This document shows, one piece after another, positions 25,150 through 34,502 of a stretch of DNA of 64,000 nt (position 1 is the first letter of the stretch; each line of letters starts with the position of its first letter). The position numbers were made by a program, and so were the translations under genes. The DNA is from Anthonomus grandis grandis (Eukaryota; Arthropoda; Insecta; Coleoptera; Curculionidae): contig NC_065547.1 in the NCBI RefSeq assembly GCF_022605725.1, forward strand, positions 27,693,167 through 27,757,166. Direction: 5' to 3'. Under the pieces are notes generated by a model. The model was not told the origin of the DNA and did no database searches. It was given only the letters and a program-made list of their open reading frames with translations.

Positions 25150-25608
25150 TAATTCATCCACCATTAAATTATTTAACATGTTTTCTGAAATGTCTGTCTC
25201 GTCTGTCCAATTTCATTCTTTAATTGAAAACCTATTTAATTGGGTAAATATAACTTTACCCAATTAGAGATATTGAAAGATTTAGGCTTTTACTTTTCAA
25301 AAGAGCTAAGAGGAACAAAAAATATATCAGGGGTATCTATTGTTAACACCAAAAATTTGAGATAAATAGGCTTTCTCCTAAACTGAATTGCTTATTCAGT
25401 TACTTACCATGATATGTGTATTGTGCGTCCACAGGTCGAATTATATCAATTCGAAAACTGCCATTTTTTATGGCTTCGGTACGTTCAGCTTCGCTCGGAA
25501 ATTGATATTCGACTCGGTGCCATTGGTGAAGAAACTCAAAATAGTAGTCTTTTGTATCGTCTTCTATAGCATAGATTTGTACCAATAAAGCAATAAAAAT
25601 TGGCCAAA
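12667..25608 (-). CDS. Yellow / major royal jelly protein family gene (six exons seen, both ends incomplete)
   Basis: Exons on the minus strand: 25408-25608, 19596-19795, 16709-16804, 16420-16657, 12906-13090 and 12667-12852, together 1106 nt (about 368 codons). Every junction has AG acceptors and GT donors and keeps phase exactly (1, 0, 0, 1, 0), with no stop codon, so the gene is probably functional. The protein is a secreted Yellow-type beta-propeller, a family linked in insects to cuticle pigmentation, dopachrome conversion or amine binding. Landmarks are a hydrophobic leader, YFITVPRR, ADECSRLWVMDNAKLDDG, VYNLEKNVSWTI, PNGIVSLALSP and QQTSVEAVDCKGIMYFG. The initiator exon upstream of 25608 and the last roughly 60-90 residues were not found. 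Introns total over 11 kb because of transposons. Which Yellow paralogue it is cannot be said. Confidence 0.88.
12906..13090 (-). CDS. Yellow-family exon: SPNGIVSLALSP block
   Basis: Starts with GC after TTTCTTAG and reads GDTFYSPNGIVSLALSPKC, then PPGKRKLYYHSMSDVRQFW and PYGSPQLFY. GI.GLALSP followed by a glycine and R.LYYH.. is a standard Yellow strand pair. The donor is GTAAGT. The upstream intron (13091-16419) carries a 3-kb LTR element. Confidence 0.88.
13282..13785 (+). repeat. Left LTR of the intronic gypsy-type element
   Basis: Shares with the right copy TGTAACG, a CGCCATT block, GTGGAAG, AATACAGTG, GTGTACGTGTAAAATAAATC and GCATCGAGT in the same order. It is about 200 bp longer because 13384-13588 has no counterpart and may be an insertion. 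A TTGGACG sequence just downstream could be the primer site. Confidence 0.7.
13840..15990 (+). pseudogene. gag-pol relic: SAP-like start, reverse transcriptase, RNase H
   Basis: From 13874 the reading MMELKVAELKRELED resembles a SAP-like helix pair at the start of some gypsy gag proteins, followed by a Lys/Glu-rich helix. Around 15085-15230, VLLKKKGGSTRFCVDNREL, NNVTKKGW and a TIAGS block give the reverse transcriptase fingers in shifting frames. Near 15700-15815, YCVTRRELLAIVKAVEHH and CKYLFGRKFLLRTDH are the RNase H signature. Many frameshifts and stops are present, and the YxDD box and integrase are missing. Confidence 0.7.
16031..16316 (+). repeat. Right LTR of the intronic gypsy-type element
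   Basis: About 286 bp, from TGTAACG to a terminal TTCACA. It contains a good TATA box (GAGTATATAAGGAGC near 16128-16142), which the left copy has lost. Confidence 0.7.
16420..16657 (-). CDS. Yellow-family exon: central propeller blades
   Basis: Begins DTLIFKYELP after a CCAG acceptor. It contains NCKKTWLYVADPIAPRLLV, where the family has a Cys, an aromatic YIAD and a GLIVYD-like strand, then NVSWTIQDETFKPVP and YTIAG. It ends in phase 1 with donor GTAATT, and the split Gly codon is completed by the exon at 13090. Confidence 0.88.
16709..16804 (-). CDS. Yellow-family exon: DECSRLWVMDNA block
   Basis: A 96-nt phase-0 exon with ADECSRLWVMDNAKLDDG and CPPQILVFDLET. The DEC..LWV.D core followed by a CPP..LVFDL segment is the most recognisable signature of Yellow/MRJP proteins. 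The donor is GTAATA, and the next intron is only 51 bp. Confidence 0.9.
17290..18260. mobile_element. Non-autonomous CTTAGAAC-ended DNA element (971 bp)
   Basis: Starts CTTAGAACATTGAAAGGCTA and ends with its inverse. Flanks are ATTATGAT (17282-17289) and CTTATGAT (18261-18268), a near-perfect 8-bp duplication. Both subterminal regions match those of the larger element at 31997-37175 over hundreds of bases (for example the TTGACGACGTCATTGGTA-like block at 17886 and the block at 36826), so this is an internally deleted relative. It lies in a Yellow intron. Confidence 0.85.
18850..19420 (+). pseudogene. Mariner-like transposase relic
   Basis: Fragments in shifting frames follow the transposase order: DETHLW with the first catalytic Asp near 19080, DEYVNNQNY, IWDITNPHKSI, and LPRSCDLTQLDILFVRF near 19250-19310. 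The last matches the PRSCDLTPLDxFLWG block around the third catalytic residue. KPQTTTQQLKANI-like wording follows. It is too damaged to name a subfamily or find ends. 18261-18850 shows nothing recognisable. Confidence 0.6.
19596..19795 (-). CDS. Yellow-family exon: VPRR / PYPSWSWH block
   Basis: Flanked by GCATAG and GTAAGT. It encodes KTQQDRYFITVPRRQLKGTP, ASLGVINTTEPG, LDPYPSWSWH and YYRIVNVYRVW. The order ITVPR, ASL, PYPSW, then a Cys before VYR is the second conserved stretch of the family. The first codon is completed by the G left over from the preceding exon. Confidence 0.85.
20045..20795. repeat. Diverged direct duplication of about 400 bp
   Basis: 20045-20370 and 20455-20795 share a string of landmarks in order: GCCAT.TTGGGTT.CTGCCA, TTTAAATAA, the CACCAAAATATG/CCAATAAAAATATG region, GATGCAAAGATT, and TTTTCTGTATAC. 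It overlaps the Penelope-like reading, and both copies are eroded. Confidence 0.6.
20200..21010 (-). pseudogene. Penelope-like retroelement fragment
   Basis: On the minus strand, PKFWERYVDDIFVC (YVDD at 20905-20916) is the catalytic box in its Penelope-type setting, followed by DSLSHFIAYLNSNHLSI. Further on, near 20360-20395, LGHSVYRKP matches the GHTVYRKPTHTDRYL segment of these elements. Stops and a local duplication break the frame. The GIY-YIG endonuclease is not visible. Confidence 0.65.
21150..21425 (+). pseudogene. Non-LTR retrotransposon fragment, post-RT Cys motif
   Basis: Reads RQAKKHILWPLGLSHQTTTE and then, in other frames, ADNPECRWCG and EEDKTVNTLP. This resembles the CxWCGEEDETVEHVLCxCP knuckle at the C-terminus of R1/Jockey-type ORF2. 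It is short and frameshifted. Confidence 0.45.
21440..21785 (+). pseudogene. Non-LTR reverse transcriptase fragment
   Basis: NYKAISVLGSMFILFER matches the NYRPISLL...K.FER fingers motif, and EHGFQAHSLYTDLLKAFDRV joins the GFR block directly to the DLSKAFDRV block, so the sequence between them has been deleted. Downstream, 21785-21880 is unassigned. Confidence 0.55.
21880..25144 (+). mobile_element. Jockey/CR1-group non-LTR retrotransposon with poly(A) tail
   Basis: A GC-rich 5' leader (about 21880-22230) with CTGTCGTAAAAGGCGACTAA, which can fold through GTCG/CGAC, precedes a single endonuclease-RT ORF ending at 25089 and a run of 27 A at 25118-25144. Only three frameshifts and one stop interrupt the protein, so it is the youngest retrotransposon in the Yellow introns. 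No separate ORF1 is seen, so it is 5'-truncated or of a one-ORF type. A target duplication was not resolved. Confidence 0.8.
22230..25089 (+). pseudogene. Endonuclease-reverse transcriptase ORF2, nearly intact
   Basis: The endonuclease opens INFCNIRGLNTNINAVHQHV and continues LALAETKV, CCIYRPPSD, EIIVMGNFNVHNINW and a TSDHKLI end. The RT has NKASGPDGIPALILK, NYRPIAPVPVILKIMEKAV, HQYGFRKLRST, LDISKAFDRVWHEGLL, NAGVPQACILSPTLFLVYIN and FADD at 24233-24244. The C-terminal region ends SSLWNGLPPHTFPDAYNLQR and FKINAHKYL, as in L2/CR1-like elements. Defects are frame changes near 22860, 23440 and 24685, and a TGA at about 23927 before TEAMEKLGESRS. Confidence 0.85.
25408..25608 (-). CDS. Yellow-family exon: end of signal peptide and propeller start
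   Basis: Acceptor TTTTTTTTAG at 25609-25618, donor GTAAGT at 25402-25407. It encodes a hydrophobic run WPIFIALLVQIYA, a good signal-peptide core, then FEFLHQWHRVEYQFPSEAER, the tryptophan and FPSEAER block that begins Yellow proteins. No ATG is in frame, and a TAA sits just inside the intron, so the start codon must be on an earlier exon that supplies one nucleotide of the first codon. Confidence 0.85.
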
Positions 25609-25661
25609 CTAAAAAAAATTAGAAGTAAAAAATAATCATAATTTTCTAGATCTGGTACTGC

Positions 25662-27351
25662 CTTAGAACATTGAATATGCTAGAATAAACTGCTTTGCAT
25701 CCAAAGCAGCCAGAATTATATAATAAATTAAGTTATATAATAAATTATTATAATTAGCAGAAACTGAGTTGTATTCTTTATTGTAAAGCAAAAGTAAGAG
25801 CGAAACTCATTTAATAAACAAAATTATTTTGTACTATATTTACACTAAACACTAATAATAGTAAATATATTATAATAATAGGGTGCCATGAATGCGTTGA
25901 AAGTTTTAGTTTTTAAATCGTTTAGACACCTATTTAAAATGTCCAAACCATTAATTTTGGCATTTACTTTATTTTTTTAAATAGCACATTATTGGAAACA
26001 ACCACTTTTGAAATGCTGTTTCTTTTTCCCAATAATTTGATGATTATTTTTTAAATCGGTTGATAAATAAGCCCATAAGCCCGGTGTCAATGATGTGATC
26101 CTTCTAGGGTATCATATTATAAAAGACGGCGTATTTGTGAAGTATCTATTAAGTATTGGATACCAAAATATTATTTAATTTAAAATATATTATTATAATC
26201 TAGCAAATTTATTGATTATTCAAACCTGAAATGCCGCAAAATTAATGTGTGCAAAAATGAAAATAGTGTCTGGTTGATATCCAGCGATCAAATCGAGAAC
26301 GCAGCATATGTCGTTTGCCAGCAACATAATTATTTACAGTCGGCGCCCAATATTATTTAATCAATATAACGCCCGTATGTTCTGGAAATCCAAAGGAGTT
26401 TTAATATTTTTTTTGTCTAGATATTAACAATTGATAACTAAATCGGTTTATAGTGGGTATAAACCGCGACAAACTAAGGAAATTAATTAAAAGATTAACT
26501 TCCAAAGGATTTGAATTAAAGTTTTTCTGTAATATATAATAAATATCTAAATGGATTTGAGATGGTTGCAAACCTCTGCAAACGAAAGTTTTTTGATTAA
26601 AAATTATTGAGTAAGACTTTTATAAATGGCTATAACTGCCAAACGATATGGATACAACTTTTCCTTATAGCCGTTAGGAGTTACATAGCCCCTTATATTT
26701 TTTAACATCTAATAATTCATTAATTTTTTACCAAAACACTTTTGTTTGTAGAGGTTTGCAACCATCTAAAATGCGTTTAGATATTTATTATACAAAAAAG
26801 GTTAATTCAAATCCTTTGGGAGCCTTTTTCATTTGTTTAATATTTGACTTTTTAAGTAATTTTTACAAAAAAGCTTAAGTTTGTAGAGATTTATAAAAAA
26901 AAAATATGTGCTGCGTTCTACATTTTTGGTTGCTGGATACCGATGGGGCGCTAGCTTTACAGATATGAAAAAATATCTAGAAAAACAACACAAGCTGGTA
27001 ACTTCGGATACGTGCATTGTAAACATAGAGTTATTCTACGTTGCCAAGTTGCTTTTTTTCATTAGATTTTTTGTCAGGAATCTTTTTTTTATTCTGAAAA
27101 ATGTGTTGATTCCTCTCAAAGTATATATTATAAGTCAGCAAATAAGCGAAGCTTTTTAGGAAACGAAGAGTACATTTTTTACCTGTTACAAAATACAATA
27201 CATTAAAAAAATATGTAGTGGATTAAGAAAATTATATATTGAATGGAAAATTGGAAAGTCGATTTGACATAATTGTCTGAGAGATGGTGAACTTAAACAC
27301 CCTCGCCTATGGTTTGCAGCTAGGCTTATTCTAGGCATTCAATGTTCTAAG
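25662..27351. mobile_element. Possible CTTAGAAC-ended DNA element, divergent subfamily (1690 bp)
   Basis: Inverted ends CTTAGAACATTGAATATGCT (left) and CTTAGAACATTGAATGCCTA (right, reversed) continue into TAGAATAA. No coding capacity was recognised. The flanking octamers (GGTACTGC and GGCGATAA) do not match, so the two ends may not derive from one insertion. The left end is 53 bp upstream of a Yellow exon, and the right end abuts the truncated 3' LTR of the errantivirus. Confidence 0.5.
26499..26823. repeat. Foldback repeat: arms of about 115 bp
   Basis: The left arm (26499-26613) and right arm (26706-26823) are inverted copies sharing TTCCAAAGGATTTGAATTAA-like ends, TAAATATCTAAA and GATGGTTGCAAACCTCTGCA-like centres. 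The spacer is about 92 bp. It could be a small foldback MITE inside the larger interval. Confidence 0.75.
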
Positions 27352-27410
27352 GGCGATAAGCGAAATAAATGCATAATAAGTAGAATGGGGATACATAACT
27401 CCTCCACCCT
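27352..27410 (-). repeat. Polypurine tract and truncated 3' LTR
   Basis: AGGGTGGAGG at 27401-27410 (minus strand) is the plus-strand primer, followed by AGTTATGTATCCCC from 27400 downwards. Identity with the 5' LTR ends at 27352, where a CTTAGAAC terminus begins. About 135 bp of LTR are missing. Confidence 0.75.
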
Positions 27411-27573
27411 TAGAGAAAAGCATACCCTTTAGGGTGTGATTTTATAAAGCCTAAAGGATGCAAATACAATATAAAATTAACAATATTTATACAATTATTT
27501 AATTTTCATTAATTTTAGGTTTCTGTTTATTTTTTTGTAAAAATACAAATAATGATTTTCCTAAAACGAAAAT

Positions 27574-28990
27574 TCATATCAAAATAATTATTAAATACAG
27601 TAAAATGGTCCAAAAGTTAATTGATTCAAAATTAACAGGGTCTTTAATGTCTTTTAAATATCTTTTTTGTTCTTGAATTGCTGTAGAAAGCTTCTTTGTT
27701 TCTTCAAGATTTATTGTATTTAAATCCAATGTAGGGAGGTTGGATATTTTTCCTTTATCGTGAAAGTGAAAACTTAAATTTAGCTTTGGAAGTGATACAT
27801 CGTCATAATTGAGTTGGCTTGGCTTATAAGTTTTTATAAGTAATACATTGTCTTTGGAATTTGGGCATGATACTGGAACAATTAATTTATCTGGAACAGT
27901 TATTAACCATTTTCCATCCATAATTCTGGTTACTTGAACATCTTAAGGTTCTATGCAGAAAGGGCGACATGTTGTAGCATTTTGTTGATATTTAATTAGC
28001 TGAACAGCACAAGGAGGATCTTTACTAATATAAGCAGCATGAGTGTCTTTACATAAATACTCATAGAGTTGTAACTCTGTACACAATTTATCCATATAAG
28101 AATACTTCCTATCACTAAGCGCAAGGAATGGTTTTTGGGGTAAGTTTAGGAAAAATTGATTTCGGCGATCAGGAATAGGTAAAGGATATAATTGATAATA
28201 ATGATAAACATCTGATTCGACCAATGGTAATTCTAATATAAAGGTAATAATTGCGCCTTTTGAATAAGATTTAATTGCAATGATTTTTTCAAAATTTAAA
28301 ATATTTTCAATATTAACTGGTATTGGCAAACTATCAATTGTCAATTGATTTTTAAATTCATTTATTTCTTTTATTAATTCAATTGGATTAATGATTGAAT
28401 TATGTAGTGTGTTTAGTTTAGCGAAAGATAATAAAGATAAGCTACTTCTGTTTTTTCAATTATATCATAAATTATTTGATATATCATTGATATTTGATTA
28501 ATTATTAAATGTAATCCAAGATATTGATTACTGTTTGTTTGGTTAAGTGCTACTTCTTTAATTCTCCTTTCTAATTGTAAAATACGACTTTTTAATATAT
28601 ATTGATTTGCAAAAACATTTGATATGACGTTCTGAAATTCATTTATTGATTTTTCTAATAGGGTTGCTTGATTAATTAAAGCTTCTTTTAATTTGTTTTG
28701 GTTTTCTTTTAATTGATTTATTAAATTATCATATTTTCTGCATCATTTTGATCAAGATTTCCAGTGATTACTTTGATTAAAGAGCCCAGAGGGTTAAAAA
28801 TACCTCGTTTTTGTTTTTCAATATGTATATTTGGGTTAATTTGTCTAATACTATTTTCAATTCGTTTTTCGTAAGCGAATAATGGTAACAATGTATTTTC
28901 ATATTCTCTCATATAAATGAAATTAGTATTTAAAGCATTAATTAAAATGTTTGCATAATTTTTAAGTATTAAATTCTTTTATAATAGGGG
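27574..28990 (-). pseudogene. Errantivirus env-like gene (baculovirus F-type fusion glycoprotein relative), broken
   Basis: Fragments lie in order downstream of integrase. An N-terminal part at 28721-28912 has a basic Lys-Gln-Lys-Arg site (coding at 28802-28816) followed by a Gly/Phe/Leu-rich stretch and an ITGNLD motif, the cleavage and fusion-peptide layout of insect errantivirus Env. A Cys-bearing middle is at 27943-28344, and a C-terminal transmembrane helix near 27574-27625 ends with ILLYLIIILI. A stop separates the last two parts, and the first lies in another frame, so no complete glycoprotein can be made. It is described only as a relic. Confidence 0.75.
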
Positions 28991-31900
28991 TTAAATCTTG
29001 AATTTGAATAGGACCAATAATTAGTAATTAATTTTGTTGTACCTAATTTGTATAGTAGTAGTCCAGTATTATCATTTAAATCATGGAATTTTACTCCGCT
29101 TGCATTGATGTAGATGATACCGATCCATCTGCAACAAGGGGCATTATTTTAACTTCGTTTATGTGAATAACTTCTTTTCTATTATTATTTGGATTTTGAA
29201 TTTCAATTTTATTATTTTCTAATATTTGTGTTAATAAAAATGGACCTTTTAATCTTGGTTTAAGTTTACCAAGTCTTTTTTCTTGTTTTTTATATACTTG
29301 ACATCTTACCTGTGGATTTTCAGATTTCCGGTTTTTGTTATGTTTTTCTATTATTTTTTCTTTTAGATTAATTGTGTCATTTTTTATTTTTTGATATAAT
29401 GTATTAGTTTTAATTCGATGTGAGTTTATATATTCTGAATAAATATGTGCGGGCATTAATTTCATAGGATCTTGCGTATCTGTATGTCCTAGGATTAATT
29501 CGAATGGTGTAAAATTTGTACTAGAATGTATGGTACTATTATAAGCAATAACTGCATATGGCATTAAAGATACAATGTCTTCGTTTTTGTCTTTTTCTTT
29601 CAAAATTCTAATATGTTCGATTAGAGTTGAATTTAATCCTTCCCCTGGACTGTTTGATGGTGTTGTGGAGTTGTAAAATGTATTTTAATATTATGTGATT
29701 CTAATAATTCTTTTACAGTTTGATTTTTAAATTCAGATCCATTATCTGAAATAATTGTTTTAGGGATACCATAGAATGAAAAATATTGTAATAAAGTTTG
29801 AGCTACTGAAATAGCTGTTCCAAAATAGGGTAAGGCTTGACCATATTTTGAAAATTTATCAATTAAAACAAGGAATTTTTCATTTCCTATTAAAAGGGTA
29901 TCTATATGAATGATTTCAAATGGTTTTGAAGGAGTTTCAGTAATTAGTAATGGAACATTTGGTGGTCTTCTATTATATTTGGATCTTTGACAAATTTCAC
30001 AATTATCAATATATTTTACAATATCATTTTTCATTGATTTCCAATAATAGCTTAATATTATTCGAGTTAGAGTTTCTTGAATTCCACGATGATTGGTTTT
30101 GCCTTCATGAGAAAATTGAATAATTTGATTTCTTTCATCAGGTTTAACGTTATTTATTAGTTTGTTACATTCAACTAATTTTAATTCATTAAAATGGTTA
30201 CTTAAAACTTGTTGGAAAAGTGGACGTAAGTCTTGTGATAAAAAGTGTATATAGTTAGTTTTATTTGACATAATATGTCTAATAAAACTATACGACTACA
30301 TTATAGTCTCTAATAAAATTGAAAATAGCATGTTCATTAGCAGGAATTGTTGCATAAATAATTTTTTTATCATGAAAATTTTCAGTTTCGCATTTTACGT
30401 ATGCATCATATGGGGATTTTTTTACAATATACTGATTATTTTTATTATTAATTATCTCATCTAATAGAGGAATTTCTTTTAAAGTTTCATTGACATTTGT
30501 ACTATGGATAGTATTAGAAGTATAATCGTCATCAGGAGGTCTTAATTGGATATTTTAAAGTATTTTAATTTTTGGACTTCTCCTTGAAGTTGAAGGGAGT
30601 TCTTCTAATTCTTTTAAGGTTTTAGAAATATCTTCATCACTTAGTTCATTTGGATTAAAGTTTTCTGTACCAAGATTTTGCAAGAATTCGTCGATATCAT
30701 CTAAAATTTCTTCGAGATTATTATAAAGAGATTGTGTTTCTAAAGCAATAATTTGAATTCGAGATAATGCATCAGCGTTTGTATTTTGCTTACCATTTTT
30801 ATAAATAATTTCATATTCATATTCTTCTAATTTTAATCTCCATCTCATAAGTTCAGAGTTGGGTTCTTTTAAATTAAATAACCATACTAGAGGTCTATGA
30901 TCAGTACAGATAGTAAATTTCTTTCCGTAAAGATAAGGTCGAAAATATTTACAAGCCCATATAATGGCTAATAATTCTTTCTCTATGGTTAAATACTTTT
31001 GTTCAGTTTCGTTAAGAGTTCTTGATGCATATGCTACAGGATGATCATTTGGGAGTATATCTTGAGATAATACTGCGCCAATAGCATAATTTGATGCGTC
31101 AGTAGTTAAAATATCCAGATTTTACCAATACAAATGATTTATTAAAATCTGGATATTTTAAGATTGGTGCATTAATTAGTAAATTTTTTAAGTGATTAAA
31201 AGATTGTAGAAAAGAAGGTGTATGTTTTACTTGAGCGTTTTTCTTTAAACATAATGTTAAGGGTTTAGAGATTTTAGCAAAGTCTTTAATGAATCTGCGG
31301 TAATAACCGGCTAGTCCTAAGAATGATTTAATTTCTTTTTGGGTTTTGGGGATTGGAAAGTTTTTTACAGCTTTGATTTTGTCTTCATTAGGTTTAACAC
31401 CATCTTGAGTAATTAAATGTCCTAAATAATTAACTTCAGTACGTAAAAATTCTGATTTATCAAGTTGTATTTTAAAATTTGATTGACTAAATCGTTCAAA
31501 AATTAATTTTAATCTTTCAATATGTTCCTGTAACGAAGTACTATATATTATAACATCATCTAAATATACACAACAGATTTCGTTTTGTAAACCTCTTAAA
31601 ACATTGTTCATTACACGTTGAAATGTGGCTGGTGAATTTTTTAATCCAAAAGGCATTCTTTTGAATTCAAAATGTCCAGTGTCAGTTGAAAATGCAGTTT
31701 TATGAATATCATTAGGATTCATTTCAATTTGATGAAATCCATTTGCGAGATCTAATGTAGTAAAATATTATGCTTTACCTAACTTATCAAGAATATCAGA
31801 AATGTTAGGAAGTGGAAATTTATCATCAATGGTTTTTAAATTTAATTTCCGATAATCAATAACTATTCTCCATTTCTTTTTACCACTTGCGTCTAATTTT

Positions 31901-33853
31901 TTTGGTACTATCCATATTGGACTAGAATAGGGCGAATTTGAGTGTTGAATTATGTTATTGTTTAACATTTTATTAATTTGTGTTTTAACTTCTGTTCTTA
32001 GAACATTGAAAGGCTAGAATTAGTAAACAACAACTTTGTTTGAGACCAACATGTGCACAGGGGCAAGAGGGGTGTTTTGTTTACAAACATATTTGCCGAT
32101 TCTCTGTTGTCAAGTCGACGCAAATTTCCAACGGAGGAAATTTTTAGCTATATTTTAACAACCATTATAACGTTAATTTAACTTATTTGTGTTGTATTTT
32201 ATAGGAAAATTTAAAATAAAAAGTATAAATACTACAATTAACTTATTTTAAGAACAAATATAATATCCTTAAGCAAAAAAAAAACAAAATTATTAACATT
32301 CTTATCACATTTTAGTGTTTTTTTAAATTGCTAGGATGGCAAAAACTTGTGTCGTTTGTGCCGCATCATTATAAAAAGGTGATTCAAGCTGATCTTTTCC
32401 CAAGTAAGTACCGATACTTTCATAACATCACATCATGGGGTAACCAACCCATCATCATAAACGTAGAATAGGGGATCTTATAGATAAACCTAATAAAAAC
32501 TTGAATGTGAAAGTGTGCGTAAAATACCAAAATATTTATATTTTTAAATCTAAATATTTTTTTGAACATATTCATCTATCAATAGGCTATAAAAAATTTA
32601 AAACTAGAATTTTGTCCCTGGTTTTATTACAGGATTTTATGTTTTTTTTTTGTTGTTTTGGCAGAAAGAAGGCATACCTAATACCCATGTACCTATCTAT
32701 GTATAGTTATGTTTTTTTTATATAGACATTAGGTATATAGATGAAATTACTAATTTTTTAATGCCTTTAAAGAATTTTGAAATTTATTTAGATATTGATA
32801 TCTATGTATAAAGTTAATTTGGTCTTTCCCTAAAATTTGGTCGATAATTTTTTTTTGTTTTACCATATTGCAACTAAAGGTAATTTTTTTTTAAATATAT
32901 TTTTCTAATATTAAAAAATCGTCACAAAAAGTATTAGTGTAACTCATATAAGCTTTATTTATACCTAATACTTATTAAATTAGGTATGTGTGTAAAACTA
33001 TTTTTTTTACTAGGATTTCTGATGCACTAGTTAAAAACACAGCAGCCGATAATTCAGTTAATTTACCAAGTGATTTACCCTACAAAGCTGCAGGGGTAGC
33101 TTTCCTGAAGAGTGCAAAAACTTCTTTAGCTTCCAAAATGGTATATAGTATAAACAGTGAAGCTAATATAGACAAGTAAGGATAATTAAAATAGATTAAT
33201 ATTCTTGATACACCAAATTTTGTATAATTTCAGATCTGATCATTCATCATCAACAATAACTGCATCTGAGATTAATAGTTCTTCAGTAGCCGTGGGGTCT
33301 AGGTCAACAATTACTATTTCTCATCCAAGCCGTTTTTGTTTAACTGCTACACATTCCCTGACTCTGCCAAGGAAAAGGTAAAAATACACTCAAATAGACT
33401 ACTAGTTTTATGCCATTTTATTGTGTTATATTTGTTTAATTAAATGCAATTAATCAAATGTATGATATTACAAAGATTCTTTATAATAAGATACATTTTA
33501 TTGATCAATTGGATTATCATAATACCGTTTCAAAAGCTAAATCACTTGTTACCAAATTATGGAAAAAAAATAAAGAACAAAAAATTAAAATTCGAAGATT
33601 GCAATAAACAAATTTGCCCCAAAGAAATTGAGTTAGATGTCTCAAGTCATTATTAAAATACTTAAGAAATAATAACATAATTTTCGAAAAAGCCAAACAT
33701 ACAACATATTTTATTTGACTTGTAAAAGTACTTGTTTGTATATTACTACTAATAAACTATCTAATCTAATCTATTGTACATAGTCTTTATTCTTAGGTAA
33801 GCTTTGTTTTTTAGTATAAATTAATATGATAAAATATTTAGTATTAGGTATTA

Positions 33854-34272
33854 TACAGGGTGATTCATTAATATTGCACGAAAATGAAATGCCGGTTTTT
33901 TTGGGTTAAATTATGACGAAAAGTTCCTATAAACATATGTCCGAAAGTGCTTCGTTTCCGAGATACAGGGTGTTCAAATTTTCTTAAAAAATCGATTTTT
34001 TATTAATATCTAAGAAATGCCTTTGCTGTTTGCAATGTCATTCACACCATTTCTGGATATCTTAATGATGTATCTTTTTGACATATGACAGTTGATTTGT
34101 TATTCCAGGGACGTGCCCACGGGGTAAGCGGGTTAGGTTTTTTGTACAAAAAATAGCACCTAGTAGATTTTTTGAACCTCCTGTACATTTTTTGGATGAC
34201 GCAACTAAAGATGGAATTGTTTCAACTCTTGGGTGTTTTTCGTATCTCCCTCCGTTTTCGATAAAAAAATTA
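33854..34272 (+). repeat. Left terminal inverted repeat of the DD41D element
   Basis: Starts CAGGGTGATTCATTAATATT after TATA. Homology to the right arm ends at the A-rich run near 34272. It contains a second internal CAGGGTGTTCAAATTTTC near 33965, itself similar to mariner ends. Confidence 0.9.
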
Positions 34273-34502
34273 GTTTAATGCAAACGTTTGAAAAAACTTG
34301 AATAAACATAATAAAATGCCTACTTATCGATTTACAGGGTGAAGAATAGTAAATACGGTAATTTGGAATTTTGACATGACATTAACTGTACTACCTGTTG
34401 AAAAATAGTTTTAATTAAACTTAGGTACATTAATTAAATTCTTAGAATAAACATTAGTAAATTGATGAAGGTAATGAAAAGCTATGGACTAAGAAACGTA
34501 CG

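Noticed and set aside
25662..27351. A confirmed CTTAGAAC transposon
   Set aside because: Inverted ends are good but flanking octamers do not match, so it was left as a possible element only.
32988..33656. Small ORFs inside the P-like element as a host gene
   Set aside because: They lie between transposon ends, lack recognisable domains, and exon joining cannot be established; kept only as possible remnants of the element's own gene.
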